Shown piece by piece: positions 40,737 through 52,500 of a DNA stretch of 64,000 nucleotides (the stretch's first letter is position 1; each line of letters begins with the position of its first letter). The position numbers and the translations under genes are program-made. The DNA lies in the NCBI RefSeq assembly GCF_000439455.1, contig NC_021833.1, positions 806,001 through 870,000 of the forward strand, written 5' to 3'. This DNA is from Spiroplasma diminutum CUAS-1 (GTDB lineage Bacteria; Bacillota_I; Bacilli_A; Mycoplasmatales; Mycoplasmataceae). The notes beneath the pieces were generated by a model. It was not told the DNA's origin. It saw only the letters and a list, made by a program, of their open reading frames with translations, and made no database searches.

Positions 40737-41087
40737 TTAGAATTTCATACCATTTTCTTTTGCAGATTCTGCAAAAGCTTTTACTTTACCATGGAATAAA
40801 TATCCACCTCTATCAAATACTACATCAGATATTTTTTTACTTTTTGCTTTTTCAGCAATATCTTTACCTACAGCTTTTGCTGCATCGATATTACATCCAT
40901 TTTTTAATCCCATTTTTATTGATGATGATGCTACTAAAGTAACACCAGTTACATCGTCAATTATTTGAGCATAGAAGTATGAGTTTGATTTAAATACATT
41001 TAATCTTGGTCTAGCACTTGTTCCAGACACTTTATTTCTTACTCTATAGTGTCTTCTTTTTCTTGCTTCTGCTTTAGTGTATTTCAT
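40737..41087 (-). CDS. rplR: 50S ribosomal protein L18
   Basis: 116 residues. [40 protein letters not shown] and [49 protein letters not shown] are classical L18. It binds 5S rRNA together with L5. It lies between rplF and rpsE. Confidence 0.98.
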   Translation of the reverse strand: MKYTKAEARKRRHYRVRNKVSGTSARPRLNVFKSNSYFYAQIIDDVTGVTLVASSSIKMGLKNGCNIDAAKAVGKDIAEKAKSKKISDVVFDRGGYLFHGKVKAFAESAKENGMKF

Positions 41088-41110
41088 ATTTACTTCTCCT
41101 TAGCAACAGC

Positions 41111-41653
41111 CTACTTACCAGCTGCTTTACCTTCTTTTCTAATGATTTTTTCATTTTTGTATTTAACTCCCTTACCTTTATATGGTTCAGGTCTTCTGTA
41201 TGCTCTAATATTTGCTGCTACTTCTCCAACTAATTGTTTATCAATTCCTGATACTTTAATTTCTGTTGGCTTAGGGATTTCTACTGTAATTCCTTCTGGA
41301 ATTGTGTATTCCACTGGGTGTGAAAACCCTAGTGATAAGTTGATTTTGTTTCCTGCTAATGCAGCACGATAACCAACCCCAACAATTTCAAGTTCTCTTA
41401 TAAATCCTTCATTAACTCCAGTTAACATACCTTGAATTAGTGAGTTTGTAGTTCCATGTAATTGTTTTGTGTGTTTTTGTTCATTTGTTCTTAAAGTTTT
41501 TAGTTCTGCACCTTCAACTTTAATTTCAATTAATGGACTAAAAGTTTGAGTTAACTCTCCTTTTGATCCTTTTATAGTTACAACGTTATTTGCTTCAACT
41601 TTAACTTCTACTCCAGCTGGAATTGCTAATATTCTGTTTCCTATACGTGACAT
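41111..41653 (-). CDS. rplF: 50S ribosomal protein L6
   Basis: 180 residues. [20 protein letters not shown] is the standard N-terminus; [38 protein letters not shown] and the C-terminal [29 protein letters not shown] are all conserved. L6 lies near the sarcin-ricin loop and factor-binding site. Order rpsH-rplF-rplR-rpsE is canonical. Confidence 0.98.
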   Translation of the reverse strand: MSRIGNRILAIPAGVEVKVEANNVVTIKGSKGELTQTFSPLIEIKVEGAELKTLRTNEQKHTKQLHGTTNSLIQGMLTGVNEGFIRELEIVGVGYRAALAGNKINLSLGFSHPVEYTIPEGITVEIPKPTEIKVSGIDKQLVGEVAANIRAYRRPEPYKGKGVKYKNEKIIRKEGKAAGK

Positions 41654-41669
41654 ATATTAATTCCCTCTC

Positions 41670-42059
41670 TTATCAAACAAATGCTAGAACCTCTCCACCA
41701 ATATTTTGGTGACGAGCTTCTTTATCTGTCATGATTCCGTTTGAAGTTGAAACGATTGCAATACCTAACCCATTTAATACTTGAGGTAAGTCATGAGAAT
41801 TTGAATATACTCTCAATCCTGGTTTTGAAATTCTTTTTAATCCTTTAATAACTCTAATTTTCCCTTTGTATTTTAAGCTTATTGTAATGTCTTTCTTAAA
41901 GTCATCTGCAACTTTGAAGTCTTCGATGAAACCTTCTTTTTTAAGAATGTTTGCTATTTCTAATTTTACTTTGCTTCCTGGAATTAACACTTCTTTGTGG
42001 AAACGTTGGTTTGCGTTTCTAATTCTAGTAAGCATATCTGCGATTACATCTGTTGTCAT
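41670..42059 (-). CDS. rpsH: 30S ribosomal protein S8
   Basis: 129 residues. [24 protein letters not shown], the middle [11 protein letters not shown] and the C-terminal [31 protein letters not shown]. The terminal Trp is encoded by TGA at 41673 and the true stop is TAA at 41670. S8 is a primary 16S-binding assembly protein, and in other bacteria it represses the spc operon; I did not see an S8 target site here. Confidence 0.98.
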
Positions 42060-42077
42060 AATTTCTTTTTCCTTTCA

Positions 42078-42263
42078 CTATCATGAAGCTTTCTTAATAC
42101 CAGGGATTTGTCCTTTGTATGCTAAATCTCTAAAGCATACACGACATAGATTAAATTTTCTCAAAACTGAATGAGGTCTACCACAGTTTCCGCAACGTGT
42201 GTATTCTCTAACTTTGAATTTTTGGACTTTTGCTTGTTTTACTTTTAATGATTTTTTTGCCAT
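42078..42263 (-). CDS. rpsN: 30S ribosomal protein S14, type Z
   Basis: 61 residues. The four zinc-binding Cys are in [11 protein letters not shown] and [12 protein letters not shown]. The protein ends PGIKKASW with Trp encoded by TGA and a TAG stop at 42078. This is the short zinc-binding (type Z) S14 of the 30S head. It lies between rplE and rpsH. Confidence 0.98.
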
Positions 42264-42282
42264 TTTATCCTATTCTCCTCAA

Positions 42283-42837
42283 TTACTTAACGAAAGGCAT
42301 TCCCATTTTTTGTAATAATGAAAACGCTTCGTCCTTTTGGTTTGCAGTTGTAACTATTGTGATATCCATCCCACGAACTTTTTTAACTTTATCATAGTCA
42401 ATTTCTGGGAAGATTATTTGTTCTTTGATACCCATTGTATAGTTTCCTTGTTTATCAAAACTAGTTTTTGGTACCCCTCTAAAGTCACGCACACGTGGTA
42501 ACGCAACTGAAATCAATTTGTCTAAGAATTCATACATTCTTTTTCCTCTTAATGTAACTTTTGCACCAATTGGCATACCTTCACGCAATTTGAATACCGC
42601 TAATGATTTTTTAGCTTTAGTTACAAGAGGTTTTTGTCCTGTAATTTGTTGTAATTCGAGTACTGCATCATCAAGTTTTTTAGTATCTTGCACAGCATCT
42701 CCAATTCCCATATTGATAACTACTTTTGTGATTTTTGGAACTTGCATGATTGATTTATATTGCTTTTCTTTAAATAATTCTGGGACTATTTTTTCTTTAT
42801 ATTGTTTTTCTAATCTATTAACATTTGCTTTTGCCAT
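42283..42837 (-). CDS. rplE: 50S ribosomal protein L5
   Basis: 184 residues. [75 protein letters not shown] and the C-terminal [25 protein letters not shown] are typical. L5 binds 5S rRNA and contacts P-site tRNA. Standard place between rplX and rpsN. Confidence 0.98.
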   Translation of the reverse strand: MAKANVNRLEKQYKEKIVPELFKEKQYKSIMQVPKITKVVINMGIGDAVQDTKKLDDAVLELQQITGQKPLVTKAKKSLAVFKLREGMPIGAKVTLRGKRMYEFLDKLISVALPRVRDFRGVPKTSFDKQGNYTMGIKEQIIFPEIDYDKVKKVRGMDITIVTTANQKDEAFSLLQKMGMPFVK

Positions 42838-42854
42838 ATTAACTTATCCCTTTC

Positions 42855-43172
42855 CTATTTAACTTCTGATCCAGATTTTTTAGCAATTCTAACTTTTTTT
42901 CCATCTGCAATTTTGTATCCAACTCTTGTAGCACTATCTTTTACTTTTGGATCAACTAATGAAACGTTTGAAATATCTACTCCTGCAGGTATTTCTCTAA
43001 TTCCACCTTCTTGATCTGTTTGTGAAGGTTTTGCATGTTTAATTGCAACTATTCCTTCAACATAAACTCTTTTTTTATCTTTTGATAATTTCACTACTGG
43101 TCCAATTTTTCCTTTATGACTTCCGGCGATTACTTTTACAACATCTCCTCTTAAGATTTTTGATTTATTCAT
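42855..43172 (-). CDS. rplX: 50S ribosomal protein L24
   Basis: 105 residues. LRGDVVKVIAGSHKGKIGPVVKLSKDKKRVYVEGI is the KOW motif and following strand; GGIREIPAGVDISNVSLVDPK and TRVGYKI complete the family. It is an early 50S assembly protein at the tunnel exit. It lies between rplN and rplE. Confidence 0.98.
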   Translation of the reverse strand: MNKSKILRGDVVKVIAGSHKGKIGPVVKLSKDKKRVYVEGIVAIKHAKPSQTDQEGGIREIPAGVDISNVSLVDPKVKDSATRVGYKIADGKKVRIAKKSGSEVK

Positions 43173-43185
43173 AAAAGTTCCCCTT

Positions 43186-43554
43186 CTATAACACTTCGGG
43201 AGCTAGAGATGCAATTTTTGCAAATCCAGCGTCCTTTACTTCACGTGCAATTGGACCAAAGATACGAGTACCTCTTGGTGATTTATCTTCTTTAATAATA
43301 ACTGCAGCGTTTTCTGAAAACTTAATGTATGTTCCATCAGCTCTTCTTAAACCTCTAACAGTTCTAACAATAACAGCTTTAATAACTTGTCCTTTTTTAA
43401 CAGCTCCACCAGGTGATGCTGATTTAACAGTTGCAACAACTATATCTCCAATGTTTGTGAACTTTCTAACACTTCCACCTAAATTACGTATAACTAATAT
43501 TTCTTTAGCACCTGAATTATCAGCGACTTTTAATCTTGATTCATTTTGTATCAT
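43186..43554 (-). CDS. rplN: 50S ribosomal protein L14
   Basis: 122 residues. [58 protein letters not shown] and [32 protein letters not shown]14 forms intersubunit bridges and contacts L19. Standard order. Confidence 0.98.
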   Translation of the reverse strand: MIQNESRLKVADNSGAKEILVIRNLGGSVRKFTNIGDIVVATVKSASPGGAVKKGQVIKAVIVRTVRGLRRADGTYIKFSENAAVIIKEDKSPRGTRIFGPIAREVKDAGFAKIASLAPEVL

Positions 43555-43572
43555 TCTGTTGTACCTCTGAAA

Positions 43573-43830
43573 TTAGATTATTGCTTTTTCAATAATTCTA
43601 ACAAGTCTAAAGTTTTTAGTTTTACTCATTGGGCGAGTTTCCATAATTTCAACTCTGTCTCCCATTTGAGCTTGTGAATTTTCATCGTGTGCTTTGTATT
43701 TTTTTGAATACTTAACACGTTTTTTGTAAATTGGGTGGTTTTTGTATGTTTCAACTAAAACAGTGATAGTTTTTTCCATTTTGTCTGAAACTACTCTACC
43801 AGTATAAGTTTTTCTTAAATTTCTTTCCAT
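43573..43830 (-). CDS. rpsQ: 30S ribosomal protein S17
   Basis: 85 residues. [45 protein letters not shown] and [29 protein letters not shown]-fold primary 16S-binding protein. It follows rpmC by 2 bases. Confidence 0.98.
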   Translation of the reverse strand: MERNLRKTYTGRVVSDKMEKTITVLVETYKNHPIYKKRVKYSKKYKAHDENSQAQMGDRVEIMETRPMSKTKNFRLVRIIEKAII

Positions 43831-43832
43831 GG

Positions 43833-44681
43833 TTATTTAGCTCCTTTTGTAGTTGTTGTTTTTGCTGCTTTTTTTTCAGCTATTTTTTTATTAGCTTCTT
43901 CGATTTGTTTTTTTGCTTCTTCGGCATTTGATCCGAATGTATATGTTTTAGCATCTTTAGGTTTTTTTGAAAGTTTTAAATCAATACCTTCAATATCTTC
44001 ACCTTTAGCTACTCCAACTTTAAGAGCTTTTACTTCAACACTATCAAGTGCTGCTTTACCCTTACCAGTTGCTTTTGCTTCACCAGTTTTTGCTGCAGCA
44101 GGTTTTGCTGCAGCAGGTTTTTTAACTGCTTCTTTTGTTTCAGTAGATTTTGTAGTTGTTGCTTTTTTAGGAGCAGCTTCTTTTTCTTCTACTTTTGGAG
44201 CAGCTTCTTTTTTAGGAGCTGCTTGTTTTGTTGTTGAAGTTTTTGTAGATGGTTTTTTAACTTCTAATTCAACTGGAGCATCATTTGAATCTTGAGTTGC
44301 ATTTTGCATTGCTGCCATAATTGCATCTTCTGAAACCTCTGACCCTGTTCCAAATTGTTCATTTTGAAGTTTTTCAATCATTTCTTTATGTTTTTTACGA
44401 ACTTCTTTTCCAGCTTTTTCAGCTTCTTCAACAGCTTTTGAGTAATCTGCTTTAATAGTTTTATTAATATCTTCTCCAGCATTTTTTCTCTCATTTAATA
44501 ACATTTCAATTCTTGCTATATCTTTTTTAAGTGAGGGAATTCTGTGAGTTTGTTCTAAACTACCTACAGCAGCTTGGAATTTAAGTGCGAATAATTCAGC
44601 ACGACGATCTTCACCAAGTTTGATTAAATCTTCAACTGATTTTGTTCTTAATTCCAACATGAAGTCAACTGCTTTAGACAT
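43833..44681 (-). CDS. rpmC: 50S ribosomal protein L29 with a very long C-terminal tail
   Basis: 282 residues, of which only the first ~65 are L29 ([43 protein letters not shown]). Then come a helical charged segment ([19 protein letters not shown]), a Lys/Ala/Pro/Thr-rich low-complexity stretch with repeated [10 protein letters not shown] and AAKPAAAK units (about 140-215), and a final ordered-looking part ([39 protein letters not shown]) ending in a Lys-rich helix. L29 sits at the peptide exit tunnel and is the docking area of trigger factor and SRP. Extended L29 is known in some Mollicutes, and this one is long even for them. Confidence 0.95.
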   Translation of the reverse strand: MSKAVDFMLELRTKSVEDLIKLGEDRRAELFALKFQAAVGSLEQTHRIPSLKKDIARIEMLLNERKNAGEDINKTIKADYSKAVEEAEKAGKEVRKKHKEMIEKLQNEQFGTGSEVSEDAIMAAMQNATQDSNDAPVELEVKKPSTKTSTTKQAAPKKEAAPKVEEKEAAPKKATTTKSTETKEAVKKPAAAKPAAAKTGEAKATGKGKAALDSVEVKALKVGVAKGEDIEGIDLKLSKKPKDAKTYTFGSNAEEAKKQIEEANKKIAEKKAAKTTTTKGAK

Positions 44682-45094
44682 TATTCATCACCTCTCTTAA
44701 CAATTTTACAACGCACTGGTAATTTGTGCATTGCTAAACGTAGAGCTTCACGAGCAACTTCTTCTGAAACTCCACCAATTTCAAACATGAATTGGCCAGT
44801 TTTTACTACTGCTACTCATTCTTCAGGAGAACCTTTCCCTGATCCCATACGTACTTCTAATGGCTTTTTAGTAATTGCCATATGAGGGAATATTCTAATT
44901 CAAACTTTACCAAAACGTTTCATATAACGTGTCATAGCAATACGAGCTGCTTCAATTTGTCTTGAAGTAATTCATGCTCCATCTAATGACATTAATCCAT
45001 ATTCACCAAAAGCGATGAATTTTCCACCTTTTGCTTTTCCTTCATAACTCACTCTGTGAGGACGACGGAATTTAACTCTTTTGGGCATTAACAT
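44681..45094 (-). CDS. rplP: 50S ribosomal protein L16
   Basis: 137 residues. [88 protein letters not shown] and [32 protein letters not shown] codons are Trp. ATG 45094 is favoured by a GGGAGG site 10 bases upstream, though a second ATG lies two codons later. The stop overlaps the rpmC start by one base. Confidence 0.98.
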
Positions 45095-45096
45095 AA

Positions 45097-45804
45097 CTAT
45101 TTAACCTCCCTTGGTGTTCTTTGAGGTTTTCTATCCTCAATCACTTTAGAATTGTTTTGATTTTGTTTTCCAATAATTTCCCCGTGGTTAATTCAAACTT
45201 TAACCCCGATTTGTCCATATGTAGTTCTTGCTTCATATAGAGCATAATCAATATCACTTCTTAAAGTTGATAATGGTACTGAACCTTCTAAATATCCTTC
45301 AGTACGAGCCATTTCAACTCCTCCAAGTCTTCCAGAAACTGAAGTTTTAATTCCTTTAGCTCCTGCTTTTAAAGCTTTTCTGATTGCTAATTTTTGTACA
45401 GTTCTAAATGATGCACGGTTTGTAATTTGTTCTCCAATAAATTGAGCAACTAATTTTGCATCAACATCTGGATTTTTAATTTCAATTACTTTAACTTTTA
45501 CATCAGCTTTTCTATCTTTAATTGTTTTTCTTACTGTTAAAACGATATTTTCAACATTTTTACCTTCTTGTCCAAGAACAACAGCTGGACGAGCAGAACG
45601 AATTACTAGAGTGATTTCTTTTTTAGTTCTTTCGATTTCAACTTTTGAAAGCGCTGCATTTCTTAATAACTTTTCAACAGCTTTTCTAATTTTGATATCT
45701 TGGTGTAATCACTTAACATATTCACCTTTTTCAGCGTATCAACGGTTTTCTCAACCTCTAATAACACCAATACGTAAAACGTTTGGAGATACTTTTTGTC
45801 CCAT
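45097..45804 (-). CDS. rpsC: 30S ribosomal protein S3
   Basis: 235 residues. [29 protein letters not shown], the KH domain ([16 protein letters not shown]), [49 protein letters not shown] and [14 protein letters not shown]. Several TGA codons are Trp. S3 forms part of the mRNA entry tunnel with S4 and S5. Standard position between rplV and rplP. Confidence 0.98.
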
Positions 45805-45820
45805 ACTCTATAATTCCCTT

Positions 45821-46156
45821 CTATCTTTCGTCGCTAACCACTATTGTAATGTGACTAGTTCTTTTTAAAATTTCATAAGCTCTACCATGAGCTCTTGGTC
45901 TAAAACGTTTTAATGTTGCTCCTTCATTAACGAAGGCTGTTTTAACAAATAATTGATCTGCTTCCATACCGTTGTTGTTAACAGCATTGGCTACAGCTGA
46001 ATTTAATAATTTTAATACTGGTTCTGAAGATCTTTTGTCTTGATTTTGAAGAATTGCTACAGCTTCTGATATTTTTTTATTTCTGATAGTGTCAATTACT
46101 AGTCTAGCTTTTCTAGGTGATATTCTAATCATATTTAATACTGCTTTTGCTTCCAT
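45821..46156 (-). CDS. rplV: 50S ribosomal protein L22
   Basis: 111 residues. [54 protein letters not shown] and the C-terminal [34 protein letters not shown]. Its beta hairpin lines the exit tunnel and is a site of macrolide resistance in other bacteria. Standard position. Confidence 0.98.
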   Translation of the reverse strand: MEAKAVLNMIRISPRKARLVIDTIRNKKISEAVAILQNQDKRSSEPVLKLLNSAVANAVNNNGMEADQLFVKTAFVNEGATLKRFRPRAHGRAYEILKRTSHITIVVSDER

Positions 46157-46180
46157 TTTTGAAACCTCTATTTCCTATGA

Positions 46181-46450
46181 CTATTTTTTCTTTTTCTTAT
46201 CATCACCATGTCCACCAAACTTACGTGTTGGTGAAAACTCTCCTAATTTGTGACCTACCATATCTTCTGTAACATAAACTGGGATAAATTCTTTTCCGTT
46301 GTAAACTCCAAATGTGTGACCAACAAAGCTTGGGAAGATTGTTGAACGACGTGATCAAGTTTTAATTGTTTCTTTTTTCTCACCTAATGCTTCAACTTTT
46401 TTAATTAAATAGTCATCTGCAAAGGGACCTTTTTTTAATGATCTTGACAT
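46181..46450 (-). CDS. rpsS: 30S ribosomal protein S19
   Basis: 89 residues, [81 protein letters not shown] followed by a short Lys tail. TGA in KTWSRRS is Trp. S19 is in the 30S head beside S13. Standard position between rplB and rplV. Confidence 0.98.
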
Positions 46451-46462
46451 TTTCTAATCCTC

Positions 46463-47305
46463 CTATTTGTTATCGTTTCTTCTTCTTACTATTAATTTAG
46501 TAGAAGCTTTCTTTTTATCACGTGTTTTAACTCCAAGAGCTTTTTTACCTCATGGTGTTAATGGAGCTTTACGTCCAATTGGAGCACGACCTTCTCCCCC
46601 TCCGTGAGGGTGATCAATTGGGTTCATTACTGACCCACGAACTGTTGGTCTAATTCCTCTTCAACGGTTTCTTCCAGCTTTTCCTCAGTTTACTAAGTTG
46701 TATTCTTCATTTCCTACTTCACCAATTGTTGCATAACATTCAGCAAGTACTTTTCTAACTTCTCCTGAACCTAAACGTAAAGTGATATATTTTCCTTCTT
46801 CATCTTTACCTAGTATTTGTACTGAACTTCCTGCACTACGTGCAATTTGTCCACCTTTTCCTGGTCTTAATTCAACGTTATGAATTAATGTTCCCTCAGG
46901 AATATTTTTTAATGGTGCTGCATTACCAACTTTGATATCTGCATTTTCACCAGCAATAATTTCTTGACCTACTTGCATTCCTTTTGCAAATAAGATGTAT
47001 CTTTTTTCTCCATCGATATAGTTGATTAAACAAATAAATGCATTTCTATTTGGATCATATTCGATAGTTGCGATTTTTCCAGCAATATCTAATTTATTAC
47101 GTTTGAAATCAATGATACGATATTTTCTTTTATGCCCTCCACCTTTGTGGCGAGTTGTTATTTGACCATGATTATTTCTTCCAGCCTTTTCATTTAGTTT
47201 TGAAACTAATGAACCTTCAGGCTTTGAAGTTGTAAGGATACTATAATCTAAGCTAGTCATATTTCTGCGACCGTTAGTCGTAGGCTTGTATTTTTTGATT
47301 GGCAT
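46463..47305 (-). CDS. rplB: 50S ribosomal protein L2
   Basis: 280 residues. [101 protein letters not shown] (containing the conserved His needed for peptidyl transferase function) and the basic C-terminus. TGA at 46685 is Trp. The central L2 position in the S10 operon is kept. Confidence 0.98.
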
Positions 47306-47364
47306 AATATATCCTCCTGTTTTCGCCTAATCTTTTGACAATTTATAGTACTAATTTCTTATTA

Positions 47365-47649
47365 CTATAAGTCTGATAAGATATCTAATGTTTCTCCGTC
47401 TTTAAGTACTATGATTGCTTTTTTGAAACCTGCTGTTTTACCAACAAATTTTCCCATTCTTTTATCTTTACCATCATAGTTCATAGTTCTAACGTCTGAA
47501 ACTTTTACTTTGAAGATTTCTTCAAATGTTTTTTTAATTAAAGTTTTGTTTGCTTTTTTATCAACAACAAATGTGTATGCACCATTTTGTTGACCTAAGT
47601 AAGTCTTTTCAGTTAACAAAGGTTTTTTAATAACTTGTGTTAAATGCAT
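47365..47649 (-). CDS. rplW: 50S ribosomal protein L23
   Basis: 94 residues. [70 protein letters not shown]. It lies at the tunnel exit and is the main contact for trigger factor and SRP. The start overlaps the rplD stop by one base. Confidence 0.98.
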   Translation of the reverse strand: MHLTQVIKKPLLTEKTYLGQQNGAYTFVVDKKANKTLIKKTFEEIFKVKVSDVRTMNYDGKDKRMGKFVGKTAGFKKAIIVLKDGETLDILSDL

Positions 47650-48275
47650 TATGCATACACCTCCTCGATTTTGCTAATAGCCTCTTCAGTAAGAACTAAT
47701 TTAGTTGCGTTTAATAAATCAAATATATTCATTTTTTGGAAATCTAATGTTTTAATTCCTTGAATGTTTCCTGATGATTTAACAACTAATTCTTCGTGTT
47801 CTTTAGTTACTATTAATACTTTTTGATTTTCAACTTTAATGTTTTTCATAACATTTAGCATTTCTTTTGTAGAAGGTACTGAGAATGCAAATTTATCTAA
47901 TATTACTAAATTTGCTTCTTTTGCTTTGATACTTAAAGCACTTCTAATTGCTAATTGTCTAACTTTTTTATTAACTGCTTTTTTGTAATTAATGTTTGGT
48001 GTTGGACCAAATACTACTCCTCCACCTCTTCATTGTGGAGCTCTAATAGATCCTTGACGGGCACGTCCTGTACCTTTTTGTCTTCAAGGTTTTCTACCTC
48101 CACCACGTACTTCAGCTCTAGTTTTTGTTTTTCTTGTTCCTTGTCTTAATGCAGCTTGTTGTGAAACAACTGTATCAAATATAGCTTGTTGATGAGGTTC
48201 AATACCTCAAACTTTATCGTTTAATGTAATTTCTTTAAGAGATGTTCCCTTAACATCTAAAACTTGTGCTTTCAT
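47649..48275 (-). CDS. rplD: 50S ribosomal protein L4
   Basis: 208 residues from ATG 48275 ([20 protein letters not shown]). The tunnel loop is [40 protein letters not shown], followed by [27 protein letters not shown]. Several TGA (Trp) codons lie in it. In E. coli L4 represses the S10 operon by binding its leader; whether that happens here is unknown. Confidence 0.98.
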
Positions 48276-48295
48276 GTTAATTTATGTCCCCCTAA

Positions 48296-49018
48296 TTATT
48301 CAGCAGCTGGAGCTGTTTCTTCTACTGCAACTGGTGTTGGTTCAACAACAGCTTTAACAGCAGCGTTTCTTGATAACAATGAAACTGCTTCTTGTGCTTT
48401 TCTACCTTTAACGTTTTGTTTAATTACAACAAAGCCTTTTCTTGGACCAGGAATTGATCCTTTAACTAAAACTAAATTTCTTTCAGTATCGATTTTAACT
48501 ACTTCTAAGTTTTGAACTGTCACTTGTTCATGTCCCATGTGACCTGCCATTTTTTTAGATTTGAAGATTCTGTTAATAATTGCTCCCATTGATCCAATAC
48601 CTCTGTGGTATCCTGATCCGTGACCCATTGGTCCTCTTGAGTAATTATGTCTTTTGATTGCTCCTGCAAATCCTTTACCTTTTGATATACCTGTAACGTC
48701 CACAAATTCACCAGCGTTGAATACGTCGGCTGCATTTATTGTTGCACCTGTTTCGTATCCTTCCATATCTCTGATTTCTTTTACGAAGCGCTTAGGTTCT
48801 GAGTTAACTTTTTTAAATTGACCCATATCTGGTTTATTTAATAAGTTAGCTCTTTTATTGATTGTTCCCAATTTTAGTGCTTGGTATCCATCTTTTTCAA
48901 CTGATTTTGTTTGTAAAACTATATTTGGTTCTACTGCAATAACAGTAACTGGAATTAATTTACCATTTTCACTAAAGATTTGAGTCATCTCTAACTTACG
49001 TCCTAAGATTCCTTTCAT
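48296..49018 (-). CDS. rplC: 50S ribosomal protein L3
   Basis: 240 residues. Start at ATG 49018 ([20 protein letters not shown]), chosen because GGAGG lies upstream; an earlier in-frame ATG at 49051 would lie before that site. [34 protein letters not shown] and [19 protein letters not shown] are the conserved L3 core. The C-terminal ~30 residues ([16 protein letters not shown]) form an acidic, Ala/Pro-rich tail not present in standard L3 (about 209 residues). Confidence 0.98.
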   Translation of the reverse strand: MKGILGRKLEMTQIFSENGKLIPVTVIAVEPNIVLQTKSVEKDGYQALKLGTINKRANLLNKPDMGQFKKVNSEPKRFVKEIRDMEGYETGATINAADVFNAGEFVDVTGISKGKGFAGAIKRHNYSRGPMGHGSGYHRGIGSMGAIINRIFKSKKMAGHMGHEQVTVQNLEVVKIDTERNLVLVKGSIPGPRKGFVVIKQNVKGRKAQEAVSLLSRNAAVKAVVEPTPVAVEETAPAAE

Positions 49019-49069
49019 GATATTTCCTCCTGCATTTTTATGTTTGTTCATGTATATCTTGATTGTTTA

Positions 49070-49378
49070 CTATAACTTAATTTCGATATTAACACCAGTT
49101 GGTAACTGAACTCTTGTTAATGAGTCCATTGTTTTTGGTGTTGGTTCAACTATCTCAAGTATTCTTTTATGTGTTCTCATTTCGAACTGCTCTCTACTAT
49201 CTTTATATTTGTGAGTAGCTCTTAATATTGTAATAATTTGTTTTTCTGTTGGTAATGGAATTGGTCCACGAACTTTAGCTCCAGTTGACTCAGCTGCTTC
49301 AATAATTTTAGCAATTGATTGGTCAACAATGGCATGATCGTAACCTTTTAGTTTAATTTTAATTTTTTGTTGAGCCAT
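49070..49378 (-). CDS. rpsJ: 30S ribosomal protein S10
   Basis: 102 residues from ATG 49378 ([102 protein letters not shown]). The AAGGAGGACC site fixes this start; an in-frame ATG at 49402 is upstream of the site. It is the first gene of the S10-spc-alpha super-operon, with a hairpin leader before it. Confidence 0.98.
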   Translation of the reverse strand: MAQQKIKIKLKGYDHAIVDQSIAKIIEAAESTGAKVRGPIPLPTEKQIITILRATHKYKDSREQFEMRTHKRILEIVEPTPKTMDSLTRVQLPTGVNIEIKL

Positions 49379-49397
49379 TTGGTCCTCCTTCAACATT

Positions 49398-49480
49398 GAC
49401 AACCCTTTTCAGTGTGTTGTCCTAATGAACACAAAATATACATGCCTTAAAATTATTACATAACATTTAAATAAATGCAA
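49398..49480 (-). promoter_or_regulatory. promoter and leader hairpin of the ribosomal super-operon
   Basis: On the minus strand TTGCAT (49475-49480), a 17-base spacer and AATAAT (49452-49457) form a plausible promoter. The transcript would start near 49445 and carry a hairpin GACAAC / GTTGTC (49416-49421, 49398-49403) just before the rpsJ ribosome-binding site. An alternative stem CAACA / TGTTG (plus-strand 49391-49395, 49415-49419) is possible. Confidence 0.4.
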
Positions 49481-49507
49481 GTAAATATTTAAAAAACTAT
49501 GGTCAAT

Positions 49508-49537
49508 AAAAAATCAGCAATATAGCTGATTTTTTTA
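49508..49537. terminator. terminator of the 1653-aa permease gene
   Basis: Stem AAAAAATCAGC / GCTGATTTTTT (49508-49518, 49525-49535) directly follows the permease stop, with T-rich flanks on both strands. It insulates rpsJ from the upstream accessory gene. Confidence 0.8.
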
Positions 49538-49538
49538 T

Positions 49539-52500
49539 TTATTTCATTAATGAGACAGGCGATTCTTTACGTATTTTATATGTTGTTATTAAGATCGAAC
49601 CAATAAAACTCGCAACTAGTAATAATGTTGATATCAATAGTGCTCATCAACTCAATCCTAATGGAATTGAGCCAACATTATGTTTTACATAGTTTCCAGT
49701 CATTGTAACCATTACAATACTTCCTGCAATTCCTAATAATAAAGCAATTAAGGCAAGTAATGTTACTGTTCCAAATGAATATTTAATAACTTTTCAATTT
49801 GAATATCCAAGTGATTTCATAACTATCATGAATTTTCTATACTGATTTACATATAAATCAGTAATTATTATCATTGATAATGTAGCTGTAATAATAATTA
49901 CAACAATAAAGGAAATGGCAATAGTTAAAATAAGATTTGCTATTTGATTTATAAGTGCTTTTTGTTCTGTTAAGAATTCAACACTTTCCATTTCAACTGT
50001 ATCATTATACTTACTCTCTCCACCCAATGTAAATTCACCAGTTTTTATATTTTTAGAAAATGACGCTTGACTAGTTAAAAAGTAAGGTTCTTTTGATTGA
50101 GACATAATACCTGTAAATCAATTTGAAGGACTATATGCTTTTTGTTCATTATTTCCTCAAATCTGATCTTCAATATTTCTCTTTTTTAAATCTTCTGCAG
50201 TATTTCAAGTATAAGTTTTAATACTTTGACCATCAGCTAATTTATAGCTTTCCTTTTGATCTTTTTCAAAAACATAATTATATGGAATATATTGAGAATT
50301 TGAGTACCCATGTACTAAATTAGCAAGTCCTTGGTCTGCTAAAATAACATTTTTACCATAAACATCTACAGTTGAAACTGGAACTAAGTTTATACTTTTT
50401 AGATTTCAATCCATTTGAACATCTTTATCTATTATTCCAGGATTACTTTCAAGTAAATTCTGTCTCATGAAAGAGTTTTTATAAGCTAATAAGTTTACAA
50501 TTTCTCCTCCAATTTCTTGTTCTTGATAGTTTGAATCATAAGTCATTGAATAAGGTCTAATTCATATATATTTTTCAGGTTCTTCTCCATCTAAAACTTT
50601 TTCTCATTGTTTTTTAGTAGATTCAGGTACTTCTTTTTTAGTAAGAGGTCCATATCAATTATTTTTTTTATCTCCTTTAGACAATGCAGTTAGACTATCT
50701 TCATACTTATCAGGAATAATTAAAAATAAATTATCATAGTTATAATATGGTCTAACTTCAGTTTTTAAAATTTCATTTTCTGTATAAAAGTTTGCAAATC
50801 CTTTTGCATAATCTTTTATATTTTTAGCATTTTTAGCTCTATTAAAAGAGAAATCATTTGATGTGTATTCATATGAACTTGCGAAAGTAAATTTAGAAGT
50901 ATCCAATGTTGCAGGATCTAAATATCTATCTCTCGAATTAGAAGAACGTGAAACCTCAATTCAATCTTCATCATCATAAACTCATGCACTATTTGGAATA
51001 TTAACTCCATCTTGTGACATAACAAATCTTTTTGCTATAAATTTTTTTATTCCAAAAATGGAATCTTTTGAATTATTCATTTTAAATCTTGCTTGATCAT
51101 TTAATGTTACAGGAATATATAAGTTTCCATTTGAATATAATTTAAATCCATTTTTTGTAGTAATATCTTCAGTTGAATCACCTTTTAATACTTTTTCCAA
51201 ATTATTTAATGATTCAGAATCTAAATACATTTTATTTGAATCTTCTTTTAAGTTATAAGCTTTTTGGTTTGATTGTACTCCTACTAAAGACATTTGCTTA
51301 TTTTGATTTGTAATAAATTTAGTTGATGTATAAAAATCATCTTCTCCTGGTATATAGTTAGTAAAAGTCCATCCAAATGAATATTGATTATATCTATTTT
51401 CACTTTTACTTAAATAACTTTTTACATAACTTGGAGTTTCACTAAGAATAGCTGCCATAATGTAATCTTTTCAATTACTTGCGTTTTCATCATCAACTTC
51501 ACCAGGGAATATTGATTTTAAAATTGGTGGCAATCCTTCTGATAGAAGTGAGGTAAGTTCATCAATTCTTTTAATTCTATCTTGTGTAGAATTAAATAAA
51601 TTTTCTTCCTCATGAGTATGGGCTAATCATTCAATTATTCTTTGAATGTCTGCGATATTAATACCTCTACCAATTGTTTGAGGTAATCCTGAACCAAATA
51701 AATACCCAATCATTTTTATTAATTCTCCATTTTTACTTAAAGTATCATAAGTTCAATTTGGTGTTGCTTGATTTCCATTTGTTGAGTCTTTTCTAAATAA
51801 AAATTTAGGTAATATAGAATAATCTGTTGGTCCTGTTACATTTGTTATTGAATCAGAAAGATAATCAACTGTTCCATAATTTCCTTTAACATTATTTAAA
51901 TATTGCTCATAATAATCAACACCATTTCATGGAGATAAACTAGTTTTTGATAATGGTGAATTACCAATTGGCTCTAAATTCTCAATTTGATTTGAATATT
52001 TAACATTTTTGTAATATGAAGTTACTGCTGTATTTACCATCCCTGGAATTGACATTGAAGTTGTAACTAATAATGTTGCAATTAAAACAGTGAAGGTTGA
52101 AACTAAAGTTGGCTTAATTCCACTAATTGCCAATTCAATACTAAATTTAGTAGTAAATTTAGTTCTTTTAGTCAATCTTAATTTTAGATTATCTAATCAT
52201 TGAATTCTTTTAACAACTTCTTTTTTATTAAGAATTTCTAATACAGGTTTTTTTATTAAAATATATGCTGTTATATATGAAACAAGAATAGTTCCTAATC
52301 CAAATAACAACATTAATATAGCTAATGCCTCAGGGCTAAATCTTGCTTGATTATATGCTCCCCCTGTGTAAGATATGAATAAAATTGAAAATAACTCTTG
52401 TACATATCCCCCAATAAATCATGTTATTGGAACAACAAATAATAATAGTACTAATCCATATGATATATATGAAATAGCAATTTGACTTGTCTTTGTTCCT

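Noticed and set aside
40075-48515. Several plus-strand frames of 60-125 codons opposite the ribosomal genes (for example near 40571, 48264 and 43325).
   Set aside because: They are mirror frames of highly conserved ribosomal proteins, with no promoters, ribosome-binding sites or recognisable motifs.
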